This document shows, one piece after another, positions 1 to 8,782 of a DNA stretch of 64,000 bases. A program made the translations under genes and the position numbers. The stretch is taken from positions 1,488,001-1,552,000 of the forward strand of contig OY970334.1 of NCBI GenBank assembly GCA_963717445.1, read 5' to 3'. The notes under the pieces are model-generated. The model did not search any database. It saw only the letters and a program-made list of their open reading frames with translations, and was not told the DNA's origin. This DNA comes from JAGVPT01 sp963717445. GTDB taxonomy: Bacteria; Bacteroidota; Ignavibacteria; UBA10030; UBA8401. The stretch's first letter is position 1. Every line of letters starts with the position of its first letter.

Positions 1-1
1 G

Positions 2-1210
2 TATTTAGCAACCGCTGTATCAGGTTTGTTGAAGAGTACGAATCAGGGCCAATATTGGAAATCGATTGGCCCCTTTACAGATGTCTCCAAAGGAATGATC
101 CTATTAAGTGATACGTCGATGTACTCTTGGGATTATTACGCTGTCTACAAGACAACCGACGGCGGCAATACGTGGACCATCATTCACGGTTCTCCTGCCG
201 AAGATAATTATGAATTTGCAATAAGCGCACAAAACACGAGCAAATTGTACGTTGCGATGAACGATTCACTTGCGTTGAGCGTTGATGGCGGAGCCAGTTG
301 GAAGGGGGTCTCATTTTCAAACTTACCGTACGGAGTATTCGTCAGCCCGCTCAGCGATCAACTGATTCTTGTAGCAGGTTCAGAAGCAGTGATCGGATCC
401 ACGGACGGCGGAACCAGTTGGTCTAATATCACGTTACCGTCGCACGCCTACGGCCTTCTTTGGTCCACGGTAGATCAAAATACTTTATTTAGTTATGCAC
501 CAAATGCCGTGCATAAATCTACCAATGCAGGAGCATCATGGGGAACAGTTAATATCCCGATAGACACAAACGACTACATCGCTGATGCAAAGGCATCGAT
601 AACGGGAATAGTATATCTGGGCGCAAACAGCGTTCTTAAATCGACCGATGATGGAACAACGTTTTCAAAAGTTTACGATTGGACGACGGCGGCAAATTAT
701 TGGTCCGTATCAAACATCACCATCGATCCTACCAACGATCAGAAACTATTTTCGGCCTACTCAAACAGTCTTATTGGTTCAAGCGACGGGGGTGTTTCCT
801 GGTTGAGTGTAACACCTGCTCTGCCAAGTGCCCCTAATTTCGTTTCGGTAAGTCCAAGCGGAAAAGTTTTTGTATCCGCCGCAGATGGAATTTATTATAC
901 AAGCCCTCAGTTGACAGCGGTGCATGAAGCATCTTCTCTGATACCCTCGAAATTCGAGCTGGATCAAAACTTCCCGAACCCCTTCAATCCGACGACGACC
1001 ATCAACTATGCAATACCGACTCGTTCGCATGTTACGCTCATAGTCTTTAACACACTCGGGCAGAAAGTTGCTGAGCTGGTGAACGATCAGAAAAATGCCG
1101 GAACATATCATGTTGTGTTCAATGCCTCAATTCTTGCATCCGGCGTGTACTTCTATCGGATAGAAGCGGGACATTTTGTGGAGACAAAAAAACTGGTGTT
1201 GGTGAAGTAA
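2..1210 (+). CDS. T9SS-secreted protein with BNR/Asp-box (sortilin-like) repeats, 5' partial
   Basis: The reading frame is open to the left edge of the window, so the true N-terminus is missing; the TTG at 26 is only an internal codon. Six Asp-box-like motifs of the form S-x-D-G-G-x-x-W occur (for example KTTDGGNTW, STDGGTSW, SSDGGVSW), as in BNR/VPS10-type beta-propellers. The last ~85 residues are a T9SS sorting domain, opening with FELDQNFPNPFNPTTTI and ending in VETKKLVLVK. The family is exported and surface-attached or released; the ligand of the propeller cannot be read from the sequence. Confidence is high for the architecture and low for the role. Confidence 0.85.
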   Translation, partial: YLATAVSGLLKSTNQGQYWKSIGPFTDVSKGMILLSDTSMYSWDYYAVYKTTDGGNTWTIIHGSPAEDNYEFAISAQNTSKLYVAMNDSLALSVDGGASWKGVSFSNLPYGVFVSPLSDQLILVAGSEAVIGSTDGGTSWSNITLPSHAYGLLWSTVDQNTLFSYAPNAVHKSTNAGASWGTVNIPIDTNDYIADAKASITGIVYLGANSVLKSTDDGTTFSKVYDWTTAANYWSVSNITIDPTNDQKLFSAYSNSLIGSSDGGVSWLSVTPALPSAPNFVSVSPSGKVFVSAADGIYYTSPQLTAVHEASSLIPSKFELDQNFPNPFNPTTTINYAIPTRSHVTLIVFNTLGQKVAELVNDQKNAGTYHVVFNASILASGVYFYRIEAGHFVETKKLVLVK

Positions 1211-1221
1211 GTGTCCGAGAC

Positions 1222-1340
1222 TCTACAGGAATGAACCATCAAGTGCAGTTTCACATTTCAAATCTTGCACGTGGAATATATTTCTCTCGCTTGGCATCGG
1301 CCCGCAGATGCAGGTGAAGAAGGTGCTATTGTTGAAGTGA
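1222..1340 (+). pseudogene. relic of a T9SS C-terminal sorting domain
   Basis: Translation gives NHQVQF, then SNLARGIYFSRL, and after a frame change QMQVKKVLLLK followed by TGA at 1338-1340. This matches the last ~37 residues of the next gene (IHQVQFNASNL, SGIYFSRLEF, KMQVKKMLLLK). There is no start and one frameshift near 1300, so it is the tail of a decayed paralogue. Confidence 0.6.
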
Positions 1341-1388
1341 TTTCCTAAATATGTAGCGGTCATATTCTTACTTACAAAGGGACATACC

Positions 1389-2967
1389 ATGGGGAAAAAA
1401 ATCACTATTGGTATCAGCGTTCTTTTTTTCGTTCTGTTGATGATGGCGTCCACAGATATGATCTATTCGCAGGAAGCGAGGAACGGGTTGCGGGAGTCGA
1501 ATCTTCCCGGACAACGTCCCTTACCCGTTGGACGCATGACAAATGTTCAGTTGCACTTTTCACCTCCTGGACGCCAGTTCGACCGCTTAAACCCACAAAG
1601 CACGCCCGCTCTTCCCCCATTCGCTAAAAAATTACAAAGCAGCATATTTCCCTCTCACTCCGCCGATGCGGAGTTTTATGTCATCGACACGGTGACTGTC
1701 ATCAGCACGTATGACACGACGAGATATACCTTTGGGCACAATGCATCAGGATCGGTAATTTCCATTTCCGTGAAAAAGTGGACGAACGGCCAATGGGTTG
1801 ACTCTTGTCGCTACATGTATGGTGCAAGCGGATACGAATTGACCGAGGTGTTCGAACAATGGTCGAACAGCCAGTGGCTGAACGTCGATAGTGTTACATA
1901 TACTTTTGATGGATACGGGAACGAGTTGACCCAATTAAATGAAGAATGGATAAACGGCCAATGGACGAATGATTGGCTATACACTTATACGTATGATGCA
2001 AACGAACGATTCATATCGTCCTTGTCTGAACAATGGACGAATGGCCAATGGGTGAACTCCGATCGCCTCACCTATACGTACAATTCAAACGAACAATTTT
2101 TATCGGTACTTGGAAGAACAATGGATAAACGGCCAATGGATGAATGTCGAGCACTACACGAATACCGTCGATGCAAGTGGAAGAGCTCTGTCGGGAGTGT
2201 CCAAGCAATGGACGAACGATCAATGGGAGAATACCGATAGCATTACGTACTCTTATGATGCTAGCGGACATACATTGTCGGAATTGGAAGAACAATGGAC
2301 GAATAACCAATGGGTCAACTTCGACAGCTTAGCATACGCGTATGATGCGAACGGGTATACAGTGTCGGTTGTGGAAGAGCTATGGACGAACGGCCAACGT
2401 ATGAATTTCCGCCTTACCAACTACACGTATGATACAAACGGAAGCGAGTTGACGCAACTGGATGAACAATGGACGAACGGCCAATGGATAAACCTCGATC
2501 GTACTACATACACGTACGGTCCGAATGGGTTGGAAACGACTGCCAAGTATGAAGCGTGGAACGACAGTCTTTGGATCCCGGCAGATGGTTACCTCTATTT
2601 TTATGATGGCGCTGGAAATTACAGTTATTATATTGCAAGCAATATCAGCACCATTTATGACAATGTAACAAGTGTAAGTTCGGCTAACGTCGATGTCCCG
2701 TCACAGTATGCACTCTGGCAGAACTATCCAAATCCGTTCAACCCGTCAACAATCATCCAGTTTACGGTTCCTTCTAACGGACGGGCAGAGTTGAAAATAT
2801 TCGATGTATTAGGACAGGAAGTAGCAACGTTATTTGCCGGCGATGCCACGGCAGGAACGATCCATCAAGTTCAATTTAACGCATCGAACCTTTCAAGTGG
2901 AATATATTTTTCGCGTTTGGAGTTCGGCGGGAAGATGCAAGTGAAGAAGATGCTGCTGCTCAAGTAG
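1389..2967 (+). pseudogene. T9SS-secreted protein with ten 29-residue W-x-NGQW repeats (frameshifted)
   Basis: Two frames (1389-2240 and 2110-2967) form one gene. It has a signal peptide (MGKKITIGISVLFFVLLMMAS), about ten tandem repeats of ~29 residues with the pattern [EK]-[EQK]-W-[ST]-N-G-Q-W-x-N-x-D ... Y-x-Y-D-x-x-G, and a T9SS sorting domain (LWQNYPNPFNPST to KKMLLLK). The frame changes by one extra base near 2109-2113, inside repeat 5: the repeat is EQWTNGQW before and EEQWINGQW after, with nothing lost. The repeat recalls YD/Rhs-like beta-strand repeats but is shorter. The shift could be a sequencing error or a real lesion. Secretion is well supported; function is unknown. Confidence 0.75.
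1764..2580 (+). repeat. tandem ~87-nt coding repeats
   Basis: About ten direct repeats of ~87 nt, each starting near a gaacaatggacgaacggcca-type segment and encoding the W-x-NGQW ... YxYDxxG unit. The copies have diverged in sequence but keep their length. Confidence 0.7.
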
Positions 2968-3080
2968 CATGACGCGATCAACGCGTCCCAATTTTCTCCA
3001 CTACGTCCACCCCTGTGCAATAATGCTCTCCTCATTGCTGCAGCTTGAAAAAGTCAGACCTCTCCAACGCCGGGGCTTTT

Positions 3081-3225
3081 GGTAGTGGTACACTTTCAGA
3101 ATAAATGTCATTCCGGCGAAAGCCGGAATCCATTTAATTGGGCTTGGATGCCCGCTTTCGCGGGCATGACAATTTCTTTTACATTTCTAATATCCAAAAC
3201 GTACCACTACCGGGCTTTTTTTATT
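3081..3225. repeat. palindromic repeat R1 nested in an 11-bp inverted repeat, terminator-like
   Basis: GGTAGTGGTAC (3081-3091) is exactly inverted at 3201-3211 and is followed by GGGC and a seven-T run, giving a terminator-like end. Inside (3107-3170) lies a GTCATTCCGG...GGCATGAC element of the HSGESRNP/FAGMT type seen in many bacterial genomes, itself made of two hairpins. The rest of 2968-3383 shows no gene. Confidence 0.6.
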
Positions 3226-3383
3226 CTTGATTCTCCCAACGATTACCCCTACATTCTCGCAGCAGAGCACGCCGAATAAGCTACCGTTGATGGTGAATTC
3301 ATCACGCTCGACATCACTCCAGGAAAAAAAATTCAAACTATGATCCATCATTTTTGAAAACTCCCTCAATACAAGGAACAATA

Positions 3384-4601
3384 ATGAAAAGAGATTTATT
3401 ATGTCATCGGCTACATAAGGCCTTAAGAACACTCCTCGTTATCGCTGTCCTTATAGTATACACGAATTCGTACGCACAAAAATTTCCGAACCTCGCCTTG
3501 ACCCCGCCAATGGCATGGAATAGCTGGAATAAGTTCGGATGTGATGTGAACGAGCAGATGATACGAGAAATGGCCGACGCCATGGTTTCGTCCGGAATGA
3601 AAGATGCGGGATACATGTATATCAACATCGACAATTGCTGGCACGGTCAGCGCGACAGCCTCGGCGTTATTCACGCTGACTCGGCGCGATTCCCTCACGG
3701 GATAAAAGCGCTTGCAGAGTATGTCCACTCCAAGGGGTTAAAAATAGGAATATATTCCGATGGAGGTTCCAAGACCTGTGCCGGCAGACCCGGCAGCAGA
3801 GGACATGAATATCAGGATGCAATAACGTACGCAGCATGGGGAATAGATTATCTAAAATATGATTGGTGCAACACGGAAGGACTTACCACTCGCGGAGCAT
3901 ATACGACAATGCGCGATGCTCTGTATGCTGCCGGCAGACCGATTGTGTTCAGCATTTGTGAATGGGGATCAACGTGGCCGTGGGAATGGGCGAAAGATGT
4001 CGGAAATCTTTGGAGAACTACGGGCGACATCAGCGATAATTTCGCAAGCTTCATATGGATTCTCGACCAACAAGATAGAGATAGGGTGAGGCAAAGTGCC
4101 GGCCCGGGACACTGGAATGACCCCGACATGTTGGAAGTCGGCAACGGTGGCATGACTGTCAGCGAAGACCGCGCGGAGTTCTCAATGTGGTGTATGCTTG
4201 CCGCACCGCTGATCGCCGGAAACGATTTGAGAACCATGACAGCGGAGACGAAAGATATTCTGGAAAACAAAGAAACCATCGCTGTCGACCAGGACTCACT
4301 CGGCGTAGAGGGTTTTAAATACTCGTCGAATGACAGCGTTCAAGTCTGGTGTAAGCCTCTTGAAAAAGGGGACTGGGCTCTCTGTTTTCTAAACCGCGGC
4401 CTTGCATTGAAGAATGTCCCCTTTAATTGGCACAATGAAAATATTGCCGATTCGTTGTCCGGCAGGAACGCGAACTTTGACAAGACTGTTTATACGATCC
4501 GCGACTTATGGACAAAAAAAGATATCGGTACGACCAAAAACGCGCTCACTGTCGACATTCCGGGACATGATGTAGTGATGCTGCGGCTCATAAAGAAATA
4601 G
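3384..4601 (+). CDS. secreted alpha-galactosidase, GH27
   Basis: A GH27 retaining alpha-galactosidase fold that releases terminal alpha-galactose from galactomannan or pectin side chains. After a signal peptide (ending near TNSYA), the N-terminus LALTPPMAWNSWNKFGCD is the family signature. The nucleophile is Asp160 in YLKYDWC and the acid/base is Asp215 in LWRTTGDI, by comparison with human GLA; GHWNDPDML is also conserved. A C-terminal beta domain follows. I start at ATG 3384, preceded by AAGGA, rather than the upstream TTG at 3354. The length (405 aa) is normal. It sits just before a GH88 gene in the same direction, so they may be co-transcribed. Confidence 0.93.
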   Translation: MKRDLLCHRLHKALRTLLVIAVLIVYTNSYAQKFPNLALTPPMAWNSWNKFGCDVNEQMIREMADAMVSSGMKDAGYMYINIDNCWHGQRDSLGVIHADSARFPHGIKALAEYVHSKGLKIGIYSDGGSKTCAGRPGSRGHEYQDAITYAAWGIDYLKYDWCNTEGLTTRGAYTTMRDALYAAGRPIVFSICEWGSTWPWEWAKDVGNLWRTTGDISDNFASFIWILDQQDRDRVRQSAGPGHWNDPDMLEVGNGGMTVSEDRAEFSMWCMLAAPLIAGNDLRTMTAETKDILENKETIAVDQDSLGVEGFKYSSNDSVQVWCKPLEKGDWALCFLNRGLALKNVPFNWHNENIADSLSGRNANFDKTVYTIRDLWTKKDIGTTKNALTVDIPGHDVVMLRLIKK

Positions 4602-4705
4602 CGACGTATCGTTGACAACATCATTCAGAGGAGTCATACAACCGACTATTACGCTTGTAAGAAATTAAACAACGCTTACAATACCTTCAAAAGGTTGATA
4701 AATTT

Positions 4706-5974
4706 ATGCTTAGGTGCTTGAGCAACAACGAGGTTAGAATATGCCGGTATTACATAGAGAAGCCGATTGTTCTTTTGTTTCTGATTTTAGCCGTTGCCCA
4801 TGAGTCGTTCGGTCAGCAACTCCCTGACTCACTCATTCAAAATGCGTTGAATGTTTCATACAAGCATCTCGAAGCAAGCGTGCTTGAGGTAAAAGACAGC
4901 ACAAGGTATCCATCGTATGCTCCTCATAATCTTCAATGGAGTTATTTTAATTCAAGCGGATGGACCAGCGGATTTTATCCCGGATGTCTCTGGCTTGCAT
5001 ACGAGCTAAGCGGGAGAAACGAGTTTAAAGAATGGGCCAAAAAATGGACTGCCGGACTCGAGAAGGAAGCCTCCAACACCGGCACACATGACCTGGGTTT
5101 TATGTTTGACTGCAGTTTCGGCAATGGGCTTAAGAGCGTCTCGCGAAATGAAGCTGCCGCGTACAAAGAGATCTTATTAAAAGCTGCGATGACACTGGAT
5201 AAACGATACAGTCCAAAAGTTGGAATGCTGCGCTGTTATTGGGATGAACCTCCCTTCAGCGAGGATACCACCCTCTATCCGGTCGTTGTTGACATCATGA
5301 TGAACCTGGAGCTTTTGTTCTGGGCGGCTGAAAATGGAGCGCCACAATCCCTGAAAGAGCATGCCATCCAACATGCGCTTCATACGTACCGCGATTTTGT
5401 TCGCCCGGATGGAGGCACCTATCATGTGGTTCGCTATAACAAAGATTCCGGAAAAATTTTCAATAAAGGACAATTGCAGGGGCAGAGTGAAAATTCGACG
5501 TGGACGCGCGGGCATGCCTGGTTCATTTACGGAATGACCCTTTGCTACAGGTACACAAGGGATGAACGCTTTCTTGAAAAGGCATGCGCGCTGGCAGATT
5601 ATTTTTTGAAAAGACTGAGCCCCGACAATGTTTCAATATGGGACTTTGATTCGTTCCCCCAGTTCAAAGAAATCAAAGACGCATCAGCGACGGCAATTAC
5701 CTCCTCCGCCCTTTTTGAATTAAGTACTTATGTCAAAGATTCAGTGCGACAGGAAAAATATCGCCTCAAGGCAACTGCCATGCTCGCCGCCCTTTGTTCG
5801 AATAAATATCTTGCAGAGAATGAAAAAACCAATGCTATCCTCCTTCATTCGACACAATACTTAACTCAGCCGGGGAATCAGAATACCGATAAACCCGCCA
5901 TCTTTGCGGATTACTATTTCCTCGAAGCTATAAAAAGATATTTGACATTAGAAAAAAAAGGCAAGCTTTTTTGA
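4706..5974 (+). CDS. secreted unsaturated glucuronyl hydrolase, GH88
   Basis: An (alpha/alpha)6-barrel hydrolase that removes the unsaturated uronic acid left by polysaccharide lyases. A signal peptide ends near HESFGQ. Family motifs are SGWTSGFYPGCLW, THDLGFMF (Asp129), VVDIMMNLELLFW (Asp196), ENSTWTRGHAWFIYG and DASATAI. The two Asp correspond to the catalytic pair of Bacillus UGL. ATG 4706 has a weak AAAGG upstream. It lies 104 nt after GH27. The substrate (rhamnogalacturonan or a glucuronate-bearing glycan) is inferred from neighbours. An A7...T6 hairpin spans the stop codon and may act as terminator. Confidence 0.92.
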   Translation: MLRCLSNNEVRICRYYIEKPIVLLFLILAVAHESFGQQLPDSLIQNALNVSYKHLEASVLEVKDSTRYPSYAPHNLQWSYFNSSGWTSGFYPGCLWLAYELSGRNEFKEWAKKWTAGLEKEASNTGTHDLGFMFDCSFGNGLKSVSRNEAAAYKEILLKAAMTLDKRYSPKVGMLRCYWDEPPFSEDTTLYPVVVDIMMNLELLFWAAENGAPQSLKEHAIQHALHTYRDFVRPDGGTYHVVRYNKDSGKIFNKGQLQGQSENSTWTRGHAWFIYGMTLCYRYTRDERFLEKACALADYFLKRLSPDNVSIWDFDSFPQFKEIKDASATAITSSALFELSTYVKDSVRQEKYRLKATAMLAALCSNKYLAENEKTNAILLHSTQYLTQPGNQNTDKPAIFADYYFLEAIKRYLTLEKKGKLF

Positions 5975-6219
5975 TGATGAGCGATTGCCCTCAAGTCTAT
6001 TGATTATCCTTGTAGAGAACTTTGGAAGCCGAAGAAATTCGACTTTTCTTTATCCTGCAACGTCTGCGACAATGAAGAGAAACGAGGTTAAACGGCGTAG
6101 GAACATCAAAGAATGAGCCAATTCGTTTCTCACGATTTTGGCTGAGGAATACAATGGTGATGGCCGTACGACTCGCATAGTCGTGTCTCAATTTGAATAC
6201 TTCAACTCCATAAATAACT

Positions 6220-6302
6220 GTCATGCCCGCCTAGGCGGGCATCCAGTGCAAACAAAATGGATTTTCAACAAGCCGTCTACGACCAGCTTTCGCTGGCATG
6301 AC
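6220..6302. repeat. palindromic repeat R2 (GTCATGCCCGC...GGCATGAC)
   Basis: Begins with a hairpin ATGCCCGCcta-GGCGGGCAT and ends with CCAGCTTTCGCTGG-CATGAC. Same family as the elements near 3.1, 57.3 and 60.5 kb. It lies in a 578-bp gene-free stretch (5975-6552). Confidence 0.6.
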
Positions 6303-6367
6303 ATATTTTTTCTCAAATTGAGCCATCACCCTTGCATCGGTAATGGTCAATTTTGTTTTTCTAGCGA

Positions 6368-6450
6368 GAGGTGACGGACACCTCACTCCCAAAAATCACG
6401 TTATGCTAGAATATTTGGAAAGATAAATCGGTAAGGTGTCCGTCACCTTA
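6368..6450. repeat. two inverted REP-like hairpins
   Basis: GAGGTG-ACGGA-CACCTC (6368-6384) and TAAGGTG-TCCGT-CACCTTA (6432-6450) are each stem-loops with a 5-nt loop. Their 15-bp cores are exact reverse complements of one another. The arrangement resembles a bacterial REP/BIME pair. Confidence 0.6.
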
Positions 6451-6552
6451 ACAAACTTGAGCATTACTCTTGCATCTGTCTCTTCGTATTGATAAATTTT
6501 GACGATTATGTTGCAAGATGCTACTATCTTCCAATCACGAACTTTAGAGCAC

Positions 6553-6762
6553 ATGAAACTCAGCGCACGAAACAAGCTCAAGGGAACCGTCACCTTTGTT
6601 GAGGAAGGGCTCATTACCGCTAAGGTGAAAATCGACCTCGGTAATGGAAATGTTTTGACCTCGATTATTTCCAAAGAAGCCGTCGAGGACCTCGGCCTGA
6701 AAATCGGCGATACTGCGTACGCAATCATCAAGTCCACGGAAGTTATCGTTGGCAAGGATTGA
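6553..6762 (+). CDS. molybdopterin/molybdate-binding Mop-like TOBE protein
   Basis: A 69-aa cytoplasmic protein made of one TOBE domain: MKLSARNKLKGTVTFVEEG, a VKIDLGNG strand, SIISKEAVEDLGL and GDTAYAIIKSTEVI. This is the Mop/ModG fold, which oligomerises and stores or buffers molybdate or tungstate. The start is set at the family's usual MKLSARN; a longer frame begins at 6499 but adds no homology. The ModE-like regulator starts 12 nt downstream, so the two are probably one transcript. Confidence 0.85.
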   Translation: MKLSARNKLKGTVTFVEEGLITAKVKIDLGNGNVLTSIISKEAVEDLGLKIGDTAYAIIKSTEVIVGKD

Positions 6763-6774
6763 GTTTTACCGGCA

Positions 6775-7116
6775 ATGCCAGGCAGAATTGAAATTGAATT
6801 GGAGATTCACATTCGACGTTTCGGAGCGCTACTTTTTAAGCCGGCAACGATCAACTTGCTCAGGGCGATTCAACGCGAGGGAAGTTTAAGCACTGCTGCC
6901 CGTCGCATGCACATTTCTTACCAACACGCATGGGCTGTTGTCGACTCGGCAAACCGTGCGGCGTCCCAACCCATGGTAACGAGGCAGCGCGGCGGAACGG
7001 GCGGAGGAGGAACAATGTTGACGGCATACGGAGAGACGGTTCTCAGAGAATACGGAGACATCGAGCGCGAAGTAGCCAAGTTTACGAAGCGCCTCAACGC
7101 AGAGCTTAACATGTGA
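6775..7116 (+). CDS. ModE-type winged-helix regulator, DNA-binding domain only
   Basis: 113 aa with the N-terminal domain of ModE: FGALLFKPATINLLRAIQ, EGSLSTAARRMHISYQHAW (helix-turn-helix), then a basic glycine-rich wing (RQRGGTGGGG) and LTAYGETVLREYGDIE. The C-terminal di-TOBE molybdate-sensing part of E. coli ModE is absent; the separate TOBE protein encoded just upstream could supply sensing (inference). An exact ModE-type operator lies 15 nt past its stop, in front of the porin gene. Confidence 0.88.
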   Translation: MPGRIEIELEIHIRRFGALLFKPATINLLRAIQREGSLSTAARRMHISYQHAWAVVDSANRAASQPMVTRQRGGTGGGGTMLTAYGETVLREYGDIEREVAKFTKRLNAELNM

Positions 7117-7130
7117 TTTTTTTTGCCGAG

Positions 7131-7154
7131 CGTTATCTACTTGTGTTGATAACG
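7131..7154. promoter_or_regulatory. ModE operator (CGTTAT-N12-ATAACG)
   Basis: CGTTAT (7131-7136) and ATAACG (7149-7154) with exactly 12 bases between them, within a 10-bp perfect palindrome (GAGCGTTATC / GATAACGCTC, 7128-7157). This has the same half-sites and spacing as the E. coli modA operator. It overlaps a candidate -35 box. Confidence 0.75.
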
Positions 7155-7175
7155 CTCTCCATCAACATGTACTAT
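7146..7175 (+). promoter_or_regulatory. candidate promoter of the porin gene
   Basis: TTGATA (7146-7151), an 18-bp spacer and TACTAT (7170-7175). The -35 lies inside the ModE palindrome, which would suit repression by metal-loaded ModE. The consensus used by this lineage is not certain. Confidence 0.4.
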
Positions 7176-7243
7176 TTTTTTATTCGGATGATATCTGAAG
7201 CAGTTCATCATTTCCTCACTCACAATGAAGGGGGTCGATCCTC

Positions 7244-8443
7244 ATGAACAAATCTAATCTCCTTTTACTCGCAATGTCGCTGGGTTCGACAACTTTGCTT
7301 TATTCAGTGCCGACCAGCGCCGCCGCTCAAGATTCAACCGGTGCAAACTGGCAGTCTCCGATTTACTTCAGGGGCTGGGGCAACGCACTCTATCAGGACA
7401 ATACGAATGCGAAGACCGCGACGGCGGACCTTCAACGCCTTGTGCTGGATATCGGGCGCAATTTCGATTCCAATATTTCGTTCTTCAGCGAACTCGAAAT
7501 GGATGACGCCGTGCTTGCAGGAGGGAGCAACGGAGGCCAATTGGGGGTTGAGCAAGCGTATATCAAATTCAATACCGATCCCACGCATTATTTCAAGGCT
7601 GGATTAATTCTCCCAACAATCGGCATCATGAACGAGTACCACCTTCCACCCCTGTTCAATGGCAACGAACGCACACAGGTTGAAACGAACGTTATTCCCA
7701 CGACGTGGCGCGATATCGGCGTCGGTTACTACGGCACGATCGCCGAATCGCCTCTCAGCTATAGCATTGCACTGCTCAACGGATTAAGCAGCGCGATGTT
7801 CACACACGGAAGCGGAATTAAGAATGGAAGATTCCAAGGACGTAATGCCACCGCAAATAATATGGCCGTGAACGGTGCACTCAAATATTCAGAGGGAACC
7901 CTCAAAGCTCAAGTAACAGGTTATTATGGCGGTACCGTAGGAGTAAGTTCCCAACAAGCGGATACCATGGGATTAAACTCAGGATTATTCGGCACGCCCG
8001 TGGCCATCGGCGAGGCAGATATCCGGTACGCGTACGGCAGTTGGTCGTTCCGTGCCCTTGGAACGTACATCTCAATTCCAGATGCTGAAGAAATTAACCA
8101 GGCATATAAAAACAACACACCTGAATCTGAGTACGGTGCCTACGCCGAAATCGGATACGATCTGCTTGGTAACGGCGCGTCGATGACCGAGCCCCATTTA
8201 ATCGCGTTCAGCCGTTATGAAAAACTCGATCTGAACTCTTCCATTCCGGCGAATGGTGTTACCGACGGAACGCTCGATCAGTCACACATTCTCGTCGGCC
8301 TCAGCTATTTGCCGATAAGCACCGTCGTGGTCAAAGCAGACGTTCGATTCGAACATACAGGAGCGGCCAATCCAAACCCGAAAGCTCCCCCATACAATCA
8401 AAATAACTCGTTCATCAATCTCGGAATCGGATTTACATTCTGA
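7244..8443 (+). CDS. outer-membrane porin (OprO/P-like), probable ModE target
   Basis: A 399-aa exported beta-barrel with a signal peptide ending near SAAAQ. The N-terminal segment (YFRGWGNALYQDN, RLVLDIGRNFDSNISFFSELEMDDA) and VEQAYIKFNTDPTHYFKAGLILPTIGIMNEYH are typical of phosphate-selective-porin-like barrels. The chain alternates short strands and ends in Phe (LGIGFTF), the usual outer-membrane insertion signal. ATG 7244 follows GAAGGGGG. Its position behind a ModE box suggests molybdate or tungstate passage across the outer membrane; that is inference. No ModABC transporter is present in the window. Confidence 0.8.
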   Translation: MNKSNLLLLAMSLGSTTLLYSVPTSAAAQDSTGANWQSPIYFRGWGNALYQDNTNAKTATADLQRLVLDIGRNFDSNISFFSELEMDDAVLAGGSNGGQLGVEQAYIKFNTDPTHYFKAGLILPTIGIMNEYHLPPLFNGNERTQVETNVIPTTWRDIGVGYYGTIAESPLSYSIALLNGLSSAMFTHGSGIKNGRFQGRNATANNMAVNGALKYSEGTLKAQVTGYYGGTVGVSSQQADTMGLNSGLFGTPVAIGEADIRYAYGSWSFRALGTYISIPDAEEINQAYKNNTPESEYGAYAEIGYDLLGNGASMTEPHLIAFSRYEKLDLNSSIPANGVTDGTLDQSHILVGLSYLPISTVVVKADVRFEHTGAANPNPKAPPYNQNNSFINLGIGFTF

Positions 8444-8640
8444 TGTGATTTCGCATCGGCAGCAGGTCAATTTGGTACCATCTAACGTGCAAGTTATTAC
8501 CGGATATTTCAGGTTTACCTTCAGAACAAAGATAATACTCTTTTTGATTCTTGCCGGAAGATGCTCTTCGGCAACAAAATAACCTTGCCTTAGACCTCTT
8601 CGTTTCTTAAATTAATAGACAAATTAGCAGTTTTTGACAA

Positions 8641-8712
8641 TGCCCCGTAGTGTAATTGGCAACACGTCTGACTCTGGATCAGAAGAGTCTAGGTTCGAAC
8701 CCTAGCGGGGCA
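8641..8712 (+). tRNA. tRNA-Gln (anticodon CTG)
   Basis: Acceptor stem TGCCCCG/CGGGGCA, anticodon stem TCTGA/TCAGA with loop CTCTGGA (anticodon CTG), and T arm CTAGG-TTCGAAC-CCTAG. CCA is not encoded. Its 3' half is the attachment site of the island to the right. Confidence 0.93.
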
Positions 8713-8718
8713 GCAAAA
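8672..8718 (+). other. attL: left copy of the 47-bp attachment repeat
   Basis: 47 bp from the anticodon loop through the end of tRNA-Gln plus GCAAAA. It is identical to 17574-17620. The two copies bound the integrated island. Confidence 0.85.
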
Positions 8719-8749
8719 TTTAGCACCTTCCTACCGAAAACCTCCTCGC

Positions 8750-8770
8750 TGTAGACAGAATTGTAGACAG
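8750..8770 (+). repeat. paired TGTAGACAG repeats (candidate integrase arm sites, left)
   Basis: TGTAGACAG at 8750-8758 and 8762-8770, a 12-bp period, 32 bp inside attL. A matching pair with the same period lies inside attR at 17492-17512. Confidence 0.5.
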
Positions 8771-8782
8771 TGGAGATCGACA

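Noticed and set aside
3079..3279. 66-codon frame containing HSGESRNP and FAGMT
   Set aside because: This is the well-known false translation of a palindromic intergenic repeat.
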